IMG/VR virus record: IMGVR_UViG_3300012944_000061
Coordinates: 1-23,800 of that record
DNA from: a virus
Length of the DNA stretch: 23,800 nucleotides
Strand: one strand, 5' to 3'
The position numbers and the translations under genes were made by a program. Shown piece after piece: positions 12,379-20,825 of the stretch. The notes under the pieces were generated by a model. It was not told the origin of the DNA, searched no databases, and saw only the letters and a list, made by a program, of their open reading frames with translations. How positions within the stretch are numbered: position 1 is the first letter of the stretch; each line of letters opens with the position of its first letter.

Positions 12379-12643
12379 CGATGGTGAACGGTGTGGTCTA
12401 TGTGGTAAATATCGAAGGGAACATAGTTCACTTAATCATGAGTTTTCAGTTACAGGGCAACTAATAACCAAACCACCACCAGAACCTACTAAAATAGTGG
12501 TTAGTTCCCCTGATCACGTTCTTAGAGCTTTACTCATAGATCTTGGGGTAATCTCAGGTCATCAACTAGTAGAAAAGGAGGCTGAATTTCGTGACAAGTT
12601 CTCTCGGAATTCATCTAACTCCAACCCTGCTAGCGGAAATTGA
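12368..12643 (+). CDS. Small zinc-knuckle-type protein
   Basis: 91 aa from ATG 12368 (GAGGATAACG upstream), overlapping terS by 11 nt. The N-terminal CGLCGKYRREHSSLNHEF (9-26) has C-x2-C ... H-x4-H spacing, a short zinc-binding motif seen in many actinophage small proteins. The rest has a helical VLRALLIDLGVISGHQLVEKE segment. It overlaps the start of the JAMM gene by 53 nt. Function unknown. Confidence 0.65.
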   Translation: MTTNDGERCGLCGKYRREHSSLNHEFSVTGQLITKPPPEPTKIVVSSPDHVLRALLIDLGVISGHQLVEKEAEFRDKFSRNSSNSNPASGN

Positions 12644-12977
12644 TCGGATAGGTAAAGAGAGAGCACCTTCAGAAGCATGTGGGGTCTTATTAATGAGGCC
12701 TCGGTACCATACACCGGAATCTCAGGTGGTTGAATTGCCCAATCGTAGTATGAGGGCTCATGATACCTACGAGATTTATACTGGGGATATGAGAATAGAA
12801 CTGGGTAGTTGGATTCATGATACTTCCGAAGAAGAAATATCTCATATGGCTATCTGGCATACTCATCCTCAGGGTAATATTGGACCATCTGGACGAGACA
12901 TGAAAACTCGTAATAAAGAACTCAATTACTTGGTAGTAGCTCTTACTGATACTGGACCAATTCCCACTTGGTTCTAG
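12591..12977 (+). CDS. JAMM/MPN (Mov34) metalloprotease-like protein
   Basis: 128 aa, GTG 12591 with AAAGGAGG upstream. Full JAMM signature: E28 in SEACGVLLM, then H90-T-H92, seven residues, S100, two residues, D103 (HTHPQGNIGPSGRD). These are the zinc ligands and catalytic residues of the family, which cleaves isopeptide or peptide bonds. In most siphophages this fold occurs in tail-tip proteins; here a free-standing copy sits between the terminase subunits. The substrate is unknown; head protein processing or removal of host protein tags are conceivable. C-terminal end at residue 128 is normal for a minimal domain. Confidence 0.85.
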   Translation: MTSSLGIHLTPTLLAEIDRIGKERAPSEACGVLLMRPRYHTPESQVVELPNRSMRAHDTYEIYTGDMRIELGSWIHDTSEEEISHMAIWHTHPQGNIGPSGRDMKTRNKELNYLVVALTDTGPIPTWF

Positions 12978-12985
12978 GAGGTTAT

Positions 12986-13165
12986 ATGCCCACTCCTCGA
13001 GGCACAGAAGATCCTATTTTCTTCGTGATTACTCGCGGGGATAGTGCTGCGCCAACAAGCTTCGATGTGATGGATACACGGACTCAGGCTATTGTTGCAA
13101 CATGGCCTGATAGGCAATCTGCGGTGAATGATCAGGTAGCAAGAAACGTAGTTGTTAGGGGTTAG
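12986..13165 (+). CDS. Small hypothetical protein, 59 aa
   Basis: ATG 12986 has an excellent ribosome-binding site (AGGAGGTTAT); the in-frame upstream ATG at 12968 lies inside the JAMM gene and is not favoured. Sequence is a compact alpha/beta pattern: FFVITRGDSA, SFDVMDTRTQAIVATWP, then SAVNDQVARNVVV. The pattern -FDV-D--T--VVA-W---- is seen in short phage proteins near terminases. Function unknown. Confidence 0.6.
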   Translation: MPTPRGTEDPIFFVITRGDSAAPTSFDVMDTRTQAIVATWPDRQSAVNDQVARNVVVRG

Positions 13166-13167
13166 TT

Positions 13168-13347
13168 ATGGCGACTCGAAGACGTCGACAAACTAGTTTC
13201 AGCAAACTTTCTAACAAGCTAAAACGACAGGGTGTTAAAAACCCCAAGGCTTTGGCTGCCTCGATAGGTCGTAAGAAAATGGGTAAAGTTAAGTTTCAAG
13301 CTAAGGCTGCTGCGGGACGCAGGGCTGCTGCGAGACGGAGAAAATGA
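13168..13347 (+). CDS. Highly basic 59-aa phage protein
   Basis: ATG 13168 to TGA 13345-13347. Begins MATRRRRQTSFSKLSNKLKR and contains NPKALAASIGRKKMGKVKFQ (25-44) and a tail RRAAARRRK. The ALAA-IGR-K-G--KFQ-MAA-GR core is a short family common in actinophage terminase regions. Very high Arg/Lys content suggests DNA or RNA contact, perhaps in packaging; not proven. Its stop overlaps the next start (ATGA). Short enough to be missed by length cut-offs. Confidence 0.75.
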   Translation: MATRRRRQTSFSKLSNKLKRQGVKNPKALAASIGRKKMGKVKFQAKAAAGRRAAARRRK

Positions 13348-13655
13348 TGACTGGATATCAGGATCAGCCCTTTGAGGCTTTGCTCGGTACAGAATTCGGT
13401 GGTGTGGGAGCAGAAAACAAGTATAACACCATTCAGCCCAAGCCTGCTGAAGCTTTGACTACGGCAGAAAAACTTCGTCTGGGTTATACCACCGGAGACG
13501 AAACTGATTTTCGATCACTGGAAGATCGACGTCAAATGTTGGGGCTTAGACCGGCAAATGGTAGGCATCCAGAATGGCTTATTCACGTTAGTCCCCAAAA
13601 TCGTCCAGAGCTTCTTAGTGAGTCTCAGATTCAGGGGTATGGTGGGGATGAATGA
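13344..13655 (+). CDS. Hypothetical protein upstream of terL
   Basis: 103 aa, ATG 13344 or 13347. Contains KPAEALTTAEKLRLGYTTGDETDFRS and LEDRRQMLGLRPANG, helical and charged, no recognised domain. Overlaps the basic protein gene and terL by 4 nt each (ATGA), so its production is tied to terL. A packaging-associated role is suggested only by position. Confidence 0.65.
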   Translation: MMTGYQDQPFEALLGTEFGGVGAENKYNTIQPKPAEALTTAEKLRLGYTTGDETDFRSLEDRRQMLGLRPANGRHPEWLIHVSPQNRPELLSESQIQGYGGDE

Positions 13656-15034
13656 CTTCTGCGCTGGCTGAAGGGAAAGTACTCCGTAAGGATGTTTACT
13701 TTGCCGAGACGGGGTATTATCCACACCCAGGGCAGCAGCTTGTTCATTACAATAACTCTCGTCACAGAGTTCTTTGCTGTGGTCGACGGTGGGGTAAAAC
13801 TCTCGTTGGTGGTAAAGAATCTGAGACTATGGCCTTTCTCAAGAATTTTCTAGGGTTACCTATGCAAGGTTGGATTGTTGGGCCTGAGTATAGTGATGCT
13901 GAGAAAGAGTTCAGAGTTATTTATGATACTTTCATGAAACTGGGTATCGATAAAATCTCTGAGAAGTTTCTCAACAACACCGAGAATGGCAATATGAGAA
14001 TTAAGACTCGATGGGGTTTTGATATCCAGTGTCGTTCTGCTCGACATCCAGAAAGTCTTGTTGGTGAAGGTCTTGATTTTGTACTTCTAGCTGAGGGTGG
14101 AAGGCATAAAAGAAGGGTTTGGGGTGATTATATTCGCCCTGCTCTCTCAGATAAACGAGGTTGGTCTTTTACCTCTGGGGTACCTGAGGGGGCATCTGAG
14201 AATTCCTTGCTTTATTCTCTATATCAACGAGGACAGAACCCAGAGAAGAAACCATGGTGGTCTATCAAAGCACCAAGCTGGACTAATCCCATTGTATTTC
14301 CGGGAGGCAGGAAGGATCCTGAAATCCTGGATGCTGAGGATGATCTCACTGAGGATGAGTTTAGACGGCAATATGGTGCTGAATTTGTAGAGCGCGTCGG
14401 TCGTGTTATGGCTGAGTGGGATGATGATATCCACCTAGTTGATTTAGAGTATAATCGACGTTGGCCTCTATATGCCGCGGTTGACTTTGGATACACCAAT
14501 GACTGGGTTTGGCTTTGGATTCAGGTGGATGTTTTCAATACTGTCTATGTAATTGGGGAAGAACGGTATACTCTGCGTGATACAGAGGATATTGCTAGGA
14601 GAGAATTTCTAACACACCCACTTCTCCCTAAGTTGCTAGATATCTATATTGATCCGGCATCTCCAGATGATGCTAATGTTCTTCGTCGTATTCTCAAGGT
14701 TAATACTAAGGGTAATACTGGTGGAGAACTTAAGACTCGGCTTGCTTTGATCCGATCCGCTCTTAAGCAAAGACCAGAACACCTGCCGGATGGTCATGTC
14801 GATAAGAAGCCTCAGATCTTCGTAGACAGGTCTTGCCAGAAACTCGCTTGGGAAATGCGAGAGGGTTACCGCTGGCCAGAAAACAGGACTGAACTTCGTA
14901 ATGACAGTGAAATGCCGCTAGACAAAAACAATCATGGGCCAGAAGCACTGGGACGGTTCTTCAAGGGTCACATGGAAAGATTCTCTGAAACGAGGCGAGC
15001 TCGACAGAGTCAGGTAAAGATGGGTCGGCGATGA
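13652..15034 (+). CDS. terL: Terminase large subunit
   Basis: 460 aa. N-terminal ATPase: Walker A-type GRRWGKT (44-50), Walker B-like LDFVLLAE (141-148) with the usual acidic Asp replaced so that E148 is the only acidic residue at the end of the strand. C-terminal RNase H-like nuclease: D278 in AAVDFGYTNDW, D334 in IYIDPAS, and HGPEALGRF (428-436) in place of the usual D-(H/A)-xDA--Y. It drives DNA into the prohead and cuts concatemers. Overlaps the portal gene by ATGA. Confidence 0.92.
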   Translation: MTSALAEGKVLRKDVYFAETGYYPHPGQQLVHYNNSRHRVLCCGRRWGKTLVGGKESETMAFLKNFLGLPMQGWIVGPEYSDAEKEFRVIYDTFMKLGIDKISEKFLNNTENGNMRIKTRWGFDIQCRSARHPESLVGEGLDFVLLAEGGRHKRRVWGDYIRPALSDKRGWSFTSGVPEGASENSLLYSLYQRGQNPEKKPWWSIKAPSWTNPIVFPGGRKDPEILDAEDDLTEDEFRRQYGAEFVERVGRVMAEWDDDIHLVDLEYNRRWPLYAAVDFGYTNDWVWLWIQVDVFNTVYVIGEERYTLRDTEDIARREFLTHPLLPKLLDIYIDPASPDDANVLRRILKVNTKGNTGGELKTRLALIRSALKQRPEHLPDGHVDKKPQIFVDRSCQKLAWEMREGYRWPENRTELRNDSEMPLDKNNHGPEALGRFFKGHMERFSETRRARQSQVKMGRR

Positions 15035-16650
15035 CAACTCCTGCTACGGCATTCGGTCCTTATTCTTCAGTAAAACCCTATATGAATGAGATGCCTCAAT
15101 GGTATCCCGAAGAGGATCGAGAGCGTGTTGGGTCTTATCTGAAGTATGATGAGTTATATTGGAATGATGATCTACAGTTCCGTTTGAGGATTCTGGTTGG
15201 TGAGCAACCGCTATATATCCCAAATGCTAGGACTATTGTAGATACTACTTCTCACTATTTACTCAAAGGACTTCAGATTACGGTAGAAGATCCGGAGAAA
15301 CATGCAAACCTTAAAAATGCTTTAGATAAATTACTGAAGCGGGAGATGTTCTATAGCAGATTCCACATCGCCAAACACTCTGGTGTGGCTAGAGGTGATT
15401 TTGTCTTCCATATGACAGCTGATCCGAGTAAGCCTGCGGGTAAACGAATTTCTCTCAACTCCATTGATCCCTGTCTAGTTATTCCTGTTTACGATGATGA
15501 TGACTTAGATAAATTGCTCAAGGTTCATTTAGTAGATATCTACTTAGATGCCAATGACCCAAATACTCAGAAGATCAAGAAACTCACCTATGAGTATACT
15601 ATGGTTGGTAAAGAAAAACGGGTTCAGCGATCTGAGGGTATTTACAGGTTAGATGAGAAGTGGTGGGGACAGAAACCTACATTGGATAAGATAACTATTC
15701 CAGTAGGTCTTCTACCTGCAGCTATCACCACCATTCCCATTTACTGGTTTAAGAACCTCGAGTGGCAGGGACAACAGTATGGATCATCGGAGCTACGAGG
15801 GATTGAAAAGCTTCTCCAAGGAGTATCGCAGGCAGCTACTGACCAGGAGATCTCTTTAGCGCTCGAGGGTCTAGGAGTATATGCCACAGATGGTGGTGCT
15901 CCGATCAATAACTCAGGTGAGGAAGTTGAGTGGGAGATTGCACCCGGCAAGGTAATGATGGTACCTTCCGGATCATACTTCAGACGTGTAGAGGGTGTAG
16001 GTAGTGTTAAACCTTCTATGGATCATATCAACTATGTAGAGAGTAAACTTCGTGAAGCCACGGGTCTTAGCGATGTTGCTCTTGGTCGAGTTGATGTACA
16101 GACTGCTCAGAGTGGAATTGCTCTAGCTATCAAGTTTATGCCCACACTAGCTAAGATCGAGGAAAGGGATCAAGCTGGTGTGGAGAAGACTCGTCAGTTA
16201 TTTTTTGACTGGCAAATTTGGCATACTGTCTATGAGGGTGATTCTTTGGATGGTAATGTTGAACCCGTCATCGGTCAAAAACTCCCTGATGATCGTGTTG
16301 CTGCGGTCAACGAGCTGAATAACATGCTCGACCGAGGAGTCATCTCTAAAAAGTATTATAGGGATGAGATGCAGAAGTTGGGGTATTCTTTCCCGGATGA
16401 CATCGAGGCTGAAATTGATGCTGAGAATAAAAAGGAAGCTGAGATCAAAGCTTCGGCAGCTCCTTCTGGTCTTCAGCAAAATGCCGTAGATGCTGCTAAT
16501 GGTAACATACCTCCCCCTCCCGGTCAGGGTGGTAACGGGACATTGCCCCCTAATGGAAACCGTAGTAACAATAAAAATAAGACCAACGAGAGCAAGGGTA
16601 CTGAGACAGGTCAGTCTCTCTCTCGTCAATCGCGGGGCGGGAAGCCCTAG
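15031..16650 (+). CDS. Portal protein (SPP1 gp6-like)
   Basis: 539 aa. Typical portal features: N-terminal helical YLKYDELYWND, an early LYIPNARTIVDTTSHYLL segment, a central VGLLPAAITTIPIYWFKN strand followed by LRGIEKLLQGVSQAATD, and the crown region LREATGLSDVALGRVDVQTAQSGIAL (about 345-370), the hallmark of gp6-like portals. The C-terminus is Asn/Gly/Pro-rich and disordered (PPPPGQGGNG). Forms the dodecameric DNA gate of the head. Directly follows terL. Confidence 0.9.
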   Translation: MTTPATAFGPYSSVKPYMNEMPQWYPEEDRERVGSYLKYDELYWNDDLQFRLRILVGEQPLYIPNARTIVDTTSHYLLKGLQITVEDPEKHANLKNALDKLLKREMFYSRFHIAKHSGVARGDFVFHMTADPSKPAGKRISLNSIDPCLVIPVYDDDDLDKLLKVHLVDIYLDANDPNTQKIKKLTYEYTMVGKEKRVQRSEGIYRLDEKWWGQKPTLDKITIPVGLLPAAITTIPIYWFKNLEWQGQQYGSSELRGIEKLLQGVSQAATDQEISLALEGLGVYATDGGAPINNSGEEVEWEIAPGKVMMVPSGSYFRRVEGVGSVKPSMDHINYVESKLREATGLSDVALGRVDVQTAQSGIALAIKFMPTLAKIEERDQAGVEKTRQLFFDWQIWHTVYEGDSLDGNVEPVIGQKLPDDRVAAVNELNNMLDRGVISKKYYRDEMQKLGYSFPDDIEAEIDAENKKEAEIKASAAPSGLQQNAVDAANGNIPPPPGQGGNGTLPPNGNRSNNKNKTNESKGTETGQSLSRQSRGGKP

Positions 16651-16664
16651 AAAGAGAGCGCGAG

Positions 16665-17324
16665 ATGCGTCACGTTCCATGGTGGCTCCACGATATGATC
16701 CTTCGCGGATATGAGGGCGAGGGGGATGATGGTGAAGGTTCCACTGAGTCTCAAGAGGGTTCAGAATCCCAGGAGGAGACTGGGGAGACCGGGGAAACTG
16801 AGGAAAAGCCCCCTGAGGATTTGAGTGGCTTGAAAGGAGCTTTGGACAAAGAGCGAAAGCTCAACAAGAATAACACAAAGCTTCTTAAGCAACTCCAAAA
16901 GGAAAAGGCAGATCGAGAAACTGCTGAACTGGGTGAAACTGCCGCGGCGAAGAAGCAAGCTGAGGATGCAGCTGGACGAGTTACTGCTCTTGCTGCCAAG
17001 CTCAAGACTTCCGCAGTAGATTCTGCTATTGTTAAATTAGCTACTAAGTATAAGTTTCGGGACGTGGATGATGCTCTCTCTCAGGTTAATCGTACAGGCA
17101 TTGAAATTGAACAGGACGAGGATAGTCCTGAGGATGTCGAGGTTGATCTAACTACGGTTGAGGCTGCGGTTAAGGCTTTGGCTGAAAAGAAGAAGTATCT
17201 GATTCAGTCTGAGGGCGAAACTGATCCTAGTGGCTCCCAGTTCGCTGGTGAAAGAAAGGACAAGAAGACCTTGGATAAGGAAGCCCTCATGAAGAAATAT
17301 CCAGCCCTGAGAGGAGTTAACTAA
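16665..17324 (+). CDS. Scaffolding protein
   Basis: 219 aa. Acidic, disordered N-terminus (GEGDDGEGSTESQE, TGETGETEEKPPEDL), then a long coiled coil (about 58-115: KGALDKERKLNKNNTKLLKQ...), and a charged C-terminus DKEALMKKYPALRG. This layout and the position between portal and capsid genes are those of phage scaffolds, which guide prohead assembly and leave. ATG 16665 (AGAGAGCGCGAG upstream) is used; ATG 16695 is an alternative. Confidence 0.85.
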   Translation: MRHVPWWLHDMILRGYEGEGDDGEGSTESQEGSESQEETGETGETEEKPPEDLSGLKGALDKERKLNKNNTKLLKQLQKEKADRETAELGETAAAKKQAEDAAGRVTALAAKLKTSAVDSAIVKLATKYKFRDVDDALSQVNRTGIEIEQDEDSPEDVEVDLTTVEAAVKALAEKKKYLIQSEGETDPSGSQFAGERKDKKTLDKEALMKKYPALRGVN

Positions 17325-17773
17325 TGGGTGCAAGGTATGATAAGTATGATGGGGTTACTGGAGGATTCCGAGGAGTCCTTGCAGCTGACCTCACATTCAG
17401 TGCTGCAGGTGAGTTCGGTCCAAAGGCTGTCTCACTTGATGCTACTGGTAAGGTTGTAGTTGGTACGGCAGCTGCCTCTGGTTTTGTTGGACTTCTGGTC
17501 AAGAACGTTCCTCTATACCCAAACCTTGGTAGTGTTCTTGGTGCAGTAGCTACTGGCATCCCCGTCGGAGGTCGTGCTGGTGAGGTTGTAGATATTATGA
17601 CCGACGGGGAGATTGTCGATGTCCCCGGCCTTGCAGCTGGTACTAAATACTATGCCAACGCTGATGGAACCCTTGGCACAACTAACACCCTGGGATTCAT
17701 TGGTTGGACTGCTGAAGTTCAGGGCAATGGGTTGTTCCGCCTAGTCGTCCGCTGCGGCGGCCGGTATCTTTAA
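17324..17773 (+). CDS. Head decoration protein (putative)
   Basis: 149 aa; ATG overlaps the scaffold stop (TAATG). Gly/Ala/Val-rich beta structure: GFVGLLVKNVPLY, GGRAGEVVDIMTDGEIVDV, GLAAGTKYYANADG, FIGWTAEV, and a final FRLVVRCGG strand. The AGT-YYA-ADG-L motif recurs in phage capsid decoration proteins located between scaffold and capsid genes. Presumed to stud the mature capsid surface. Confidence 0.75.
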   Translation: MGARYDKYDGVTGGFRGVLAADLTFSAAGEFGPKAVSLDATGKVVVGTAAASGFVGLLVKNVPLYPNLGSVLGAVATGIPVGGRAGEVVDIMTDGEIVDVPGLAAGTKYYANADGTLGTTNTLGFIGWTAEVQGNGLFRLVVRCGGRYL

Positions 17774-17805
17774 CAATTAGTATAGAATAAGGAGGAAGAC
17801 CCAAT

Positions 17806-18975
17806 ATGGGAAACCAGAGCATTTATGAACTGCTTGCTGACCCCGGTGCTGTAGATCAGCTTTACGATGACATCTTGTTCAGTGGTTATGAGCAGGGTTT
17901 CAATGAGCGCGCCGATGTTATGGTGCAAGCTGCTGATGGTACAGATCTCAATGAGATCTTTCGGGAGATTCAGCAGATTCTGGCTTTGCGGCAGTCTCTT
18001 CGTAATCAGCTTGTTGACCAGTTCACCTACCAGGTAACTGATGTTATTGAGCAGGTTGCAGTTCCGAGCGATGTTGACTTTGAGGTTGCTACGGAATATG
18101 GTCAGCCTAAGGGTATTCGCGGTGGCAAGCGATTTAACCGCGGTTACGATTTTCAGTTCTATGACCTAGCGGTTCGTTACACCTGGATGTTCTTGGCTGA
18201 AGCTGATCGTGCTCAGATTGAGAACTTGAATAACCAGGCTCTTGATGCAGATAACCGTCTTATTTTCAACAAGGTCTTGAAGACTATCTACAACCCGACT
18301 AACCAGTTGGGTACTGCGGATAACAATATCCCAGTGACTGTCAATAAGTTCTTCAACGGAGATGGTGAAATTCCTCCGATCTGGAAGACTAATACCTTCC
18401 TCGGTTCTCATACTCACTATGTGGGTAGCAATGGGGCCTCGCTTGTTCCTGCTAACATCCAGCTTATTGAGGATGATCTTTATTCTCATGGTTATGGTGT
18501 GCAGAATGGTACCAAACTGGTGCTATATGTTAGTCGACAAGAGGGTAAGATCATTCGTGGCTTTAAGGTTGCAACTGGTGCTACGTATGACTTCATCCCA
18601 ACTGAGGGTTATGGTGGTGGGGTTATTCTTCCCGCTAGCATGGGCATTGTTGCTCAGCCCGGTCAGGCGGTTGCAGGCCAGATTGGTACTTATGGTCCGT
18701 GGCATATTGTGGAAGATATCTATTTTCAGCCGGGATACATCATTGGTCTCGCTTCGGGTGGACCTGATGACTTGATGAATCCCATTGGTATCCGACAGCA
18801 CAAGAACCCGGCCTACCAGGGTTTGAAGCACATTCCGGGTGGAAATGCAGCTTACCCCCTTATTGACTCATTTTATCGACATGGGTTTGGTACGGGTGTT
18901 AGGCAGCGTGGTGGTGGTTTCGTCATGCAGATTGTGGCGAGTACAACTTACACTACTCCGGCTGCATACGTTTAA
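17806..18975 (+). CDS. Major capsid protein
   Basis: 389 aa, ATG with a strong AAGGAGGAAGAC site and its own 32-nt spacer. Features include an N-terminal helical arm (DLNEIFREIQQILALRQSL), an E-loop-like VDFEVATEYGQPKGIRGGKRFNRGYDF, and a C-terminal VEDIYFQPGYIIGLASGGPDDLMNPIGIRQH typical of actinophage HK97-fold capsid proteins. No prohead protease gene is visible nearby, in line with a separate scaffold protein. Very probably the most abundant virion protein. Confidence 0.88.
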   Translation: MGNQSIYELLADPGAVDQLYDDILFSGYEQGFNERADVMVQAADGTDLNEIFREIQQILALRQSLRNQLVDQFTYQVTDVIEQVAVPSDVDFEVATEYGQPKGIRGGKRFNRGYDFQFYDLAVRYTWMFLAEADRAQIENLNNQALDADNRLIFNKVLKTIYNPTNQLGTADNNIPVTVNKFFNGDGEIPPIWKTNTFLGSHTHYVGSNGASLVPANIQLIEDDLYSHGYGVQNGTKLVLYVSRQEGKIIRGFKVATGATYDFIPTEGYGGGVILPASMGIVAQPGQAVAGQIGTYGPWHIVEDIYFQPGYIIGLASGGPDDLMNPIGIRQHKNPAYQGLKHIPGGNAAYPLIDSFYRHGFGTGVRQRGGGFVMQIVASTTYTTPAAYV

Positions 18976-18992
18976 TAGGGAAGGAGTAGATA

Positions 18993-19349
18993 ATGCCAGT
19001 GGTTGATGACCCTCGGGTCGAAGGTTCTGTGTACTATCATGGGGGTCGTTGGGTGGATGCTAACGGCAACGAAGTCGACAATGAGACTGCTCGACGAGTT
19101 CGTCTTCAGGTCAAGAAGGCTAAGACTAATGCCCCAGTGACCCATGAGGCTCCACCAGATGAGCCTGAAGAAGATGAAGAGTATGATGATGACGAGGATG
19201 TCGTTGATTACTCGGGTATGAGTAAAGATCGCCTGATCCAGGAGATTAATGCTCGTAACGTCGATCGAGCAGAAGAAGACCTGATCCCCGTTACAGGTAA
19301 CAAGGGAGATCTGGTTGCAGCTCTTGAAGAGGATGACGAAGCGGAGTAA
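18993..19349 (+). CDS. SAP/HeH-domain protein after capsid
   Basis: 118 aa, ATG with GGGAAGGAG upstream. N-terminus VEGSVYYHGGRWVDANGNEV, a strongly acidic linker (PEEDEEYDDDEDV, 58-70), then a SAP/HeH-like helix-extended-helix YSGMSKDRLIQEINARN ... GNKGDLVAALEED (72-113). Such domains usually bind DNA and recur in this slot after the capsid gene in actinophages. Function in the virion is unclear; it may be a head-tail connector-linked component. Confidence 0.75.
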   Translation: MPVVDDPRVEGSVYYHGGRWVDANGNEVDNETARRVRLQVKKAKTNAPVTHEAPPDEPEEDEEYDDDEDVVDYSGMSKDRLIQEINARNVDRAEEDLIPVTGNKGDLVAALEEDDEAE

Positions 19350-19352
19350 GCC

Positions 19353-19688
19353 ATGGCAGTTTCCGATGTGGATCGTCTCAGAGCTTTGATTGGTGAGAAG
19401 ATCCCAGATGGTGGCGAAGAAACAGATACCCAGTTCAGTAATGTGGAGATGGAAAATCTACTTCTAGATTCCGGATACCATCTAGAGCGAGCGGCATTTG
19501 AGGGATGGAGACTCAAGGCGGCTATCTATGCTGACTTGGTCAACGTCACCGAAGGAAATGCCTCTCGACAGATGTCAGACTTGCATAAGCATGCTCTGGA
19601 TATGGTCAAGGCTTACTCAGTAACTAGTTCTGTTCTAACTCAGGGTAGAACTAGGATAGGTAGGATTCGGAGGCGCTACAGTGGATAG
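19353..19688 (+). CDS. Head-to-tail adaptor (putative)
   Basis: 111 aa, starts 3 nt after the SAP-protein stop. All-helical pattern: SDVDRLRALIGEKIPD, NVEMENLLLDSGYHLERAAFEGWRLKAAIYADLVNV, then a C-terminal RIGRIRRRYSG. Helical bundle plus position after the capsid gene match the gp15/HK97 gp6-type adaptors that bind under the portal. Overlaps the next gene by 8 nt. Confidence 0.75.
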   Translation: MAVSDVDRLRALIGEKIPDGGEETDTQFSNVEMENLLLDSGYHLERAAFEGWRLKAAIYADLVNVTEGNASRQMSDLHKHALDMVKAYSVTSSVLTQGRTRIGRIRRRYSG

Positions 19689-20064
19689 AAAAGGCCTCAT
19701 GGTAATGCGTCGCAACCTAGACGCATTTATCAGATCGGATCCTACTATGATCACCTTAGTACGAACAGCAAAGGTACAAACTAGTGCGGGGGGATGGGTC
19801 AAGGGGACTTCCACACCCATTCCCGCACAGCAGATGAGATTTGTGCCTTTTAAGCGTCGTATGAGTGATGCTGTTAATAATACTCAGGATGGTCCTCTAT
19901 CACTAGCAGAATATATTCTAGTAGGCAGATATAATGTTGATGTCCAAAAGGGTGATGAGTTCGATTATAATGGGCTTCACCACTCTGTGACCCAGATTGA
20001 ACCCAAAACCCAAGATCGAGCTCAGACCGATAGAGTAACTATTGCTCTAGAGATACGAGATTAG
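19681..20064 (+). CDS. Head-to-tail stopper (putative)
   Basis: 127 aa, GTG 19681 with CGGAGGCGC upstream. Beta-rich: TLVRTAKVQTSAGGWVKGTSTPIPAQQMRFVPFKRR, AEYILVGRYNVDVQKGDEFDYNGLHHSV, then RVTIALEIRD. The G-W-KG...PAQ-MR and ...GD-F---G-----V features are those of head-closure proteins (SPP1 gp16 type) that plug the connector after packaging. Order adaptor-stopper-neck-terminator supports this. Confidence 0.75.
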   Translation: MDRKGLMVMRRNLDAFIRSDPTMITLVRTAKVQTSAGGWVKGTSTPIPAQQMRFVPFKRRMSDAVNNTQDGPLSLAEYILVGRYNVDVQKGDEFDYNGLHHSVTQIEPKTQDRAQTDRVTIALEIRD

Positions 20065-20065
20065 C

Positions 20066-20425
20066 ATGGCTGGCGGATTCTTTCTTCTCGAGAATACTCT
20101 TGGTGCTGTCTTTCAGAGTGAACGAGCTCTGGAGCAAGCCAAGAAAGAACTTGAGGATATGGCTCCGAAGATACTACAGTATGCTAAGACTAATGCCCCT
20201 TGGTCAGATCGAACGGGTTCAGCTCGCGCAGGACTTGGTGTGGAAGTCGATATCGAGGGTTCAGAGGTAATCCTTACTTTATCTCATGGGGTCAACTACG
20301 GTCTTTTTCTTGAGACTATCCAAAGTGGTGAGTTTGCCATCATCATGCCTACACTCGAGGCTTACGCAGCTGAAGTAATGAATGCTACAAATGCTATACA
20401 AACTGGAGAGGACTTGAATGGATGA
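20066..20425 (+). CDS. HK97 gp10-like neck/minor capsid protein
   Basis: 119 aa. N-terminal helix SERALEQAKKELEDMAPKILQYAKTNAPWSDRTGSARAGL followed by beta strands VILTLSHGVNYGLFLETI and a helix PTLEAYAAEVMNA. The APW-DRTG-AR--L and HG--YG--LE motifs are diagnostic of the gp10-like family in the neck region. Overlaps the tail-terminator gene by ATGA. Confidence 0.8.
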   Translation: MAGGFFLLENTLGAVFQSERALEQAKKELEDMAPKILQYAKTNAPWSDRTGSARAGLGVEVDIEGSEVILTLSHGVNYGLFLETIQSGEFAIIMPTLEAYAAEVMNATNAIQTGEDLNG

Positions 20426-20817
20426 GTACTCGACGGTTTGTCTATGAGACCCTGGGGAATTATGTTCCCTTACAGGCTTTGGTGGCAGATAGAATCTACC
20501 AGGGTGAGTCCCTCGATAAATCAACACAAGTTAAACCGTTCATAGTATATCGCATGGGCAATGATACGGATATGAATTTTGCTGAGGCAGATAAGTTTCC
20601 CCATCAGCAGTTCTTTTTAATCTATGCCCATGATGAGCCCGCGGATTACAGTAAAGTTGACGATATTTTGAATGCCTGTATACAGGCTTTTAGGTTAGCT
20701 AACTCTGTACCTTATGGGATCACGGCAACAAGATATCTTGAGACTAGTCGGGATTTAGATGATGCAATCTTAGCTACAATCATGAGATATTCTCGATTTC
20801 AGTTCATCATGAGTTAG
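20422..20817 (+). CDS. Tail terminator protein (putative)
   Basis: 131 aa. Alpha/beta pattern with IYQGESLDKSTQVKPFIVYRMGND, a QQFFLIYAHDEPADYSKVDDILNACIQAF helix-bearing segment and ATIMRYSRFQF at the end. Length and order (strand, YAHD-, helix, final strand) match tail-terminator proteins (lambda gpU type) that cap the tail tube at the neck. Position just before the tail genes agrees. Confidence 0.75.
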   Translation: MSTRRFVYETLGNYVPLQALVADRIYQGESLDKSTQVKPFIVYRMGNDTDMNFAEADKFPHQQFFLIYAHDEPADYSKVDDILNACIQAFRLANSVPYGITATRYLETSRDLDDAILATIMRYSRFQFIMS

Positions 20818-20825
20818 GAGACCTC

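Noticed and set aside
16198-16680. Minus-strand 160-aa frame under the portal gene
   Set aside because: Shadow of the strongly supported portal CDS; no start signal or family pattern.
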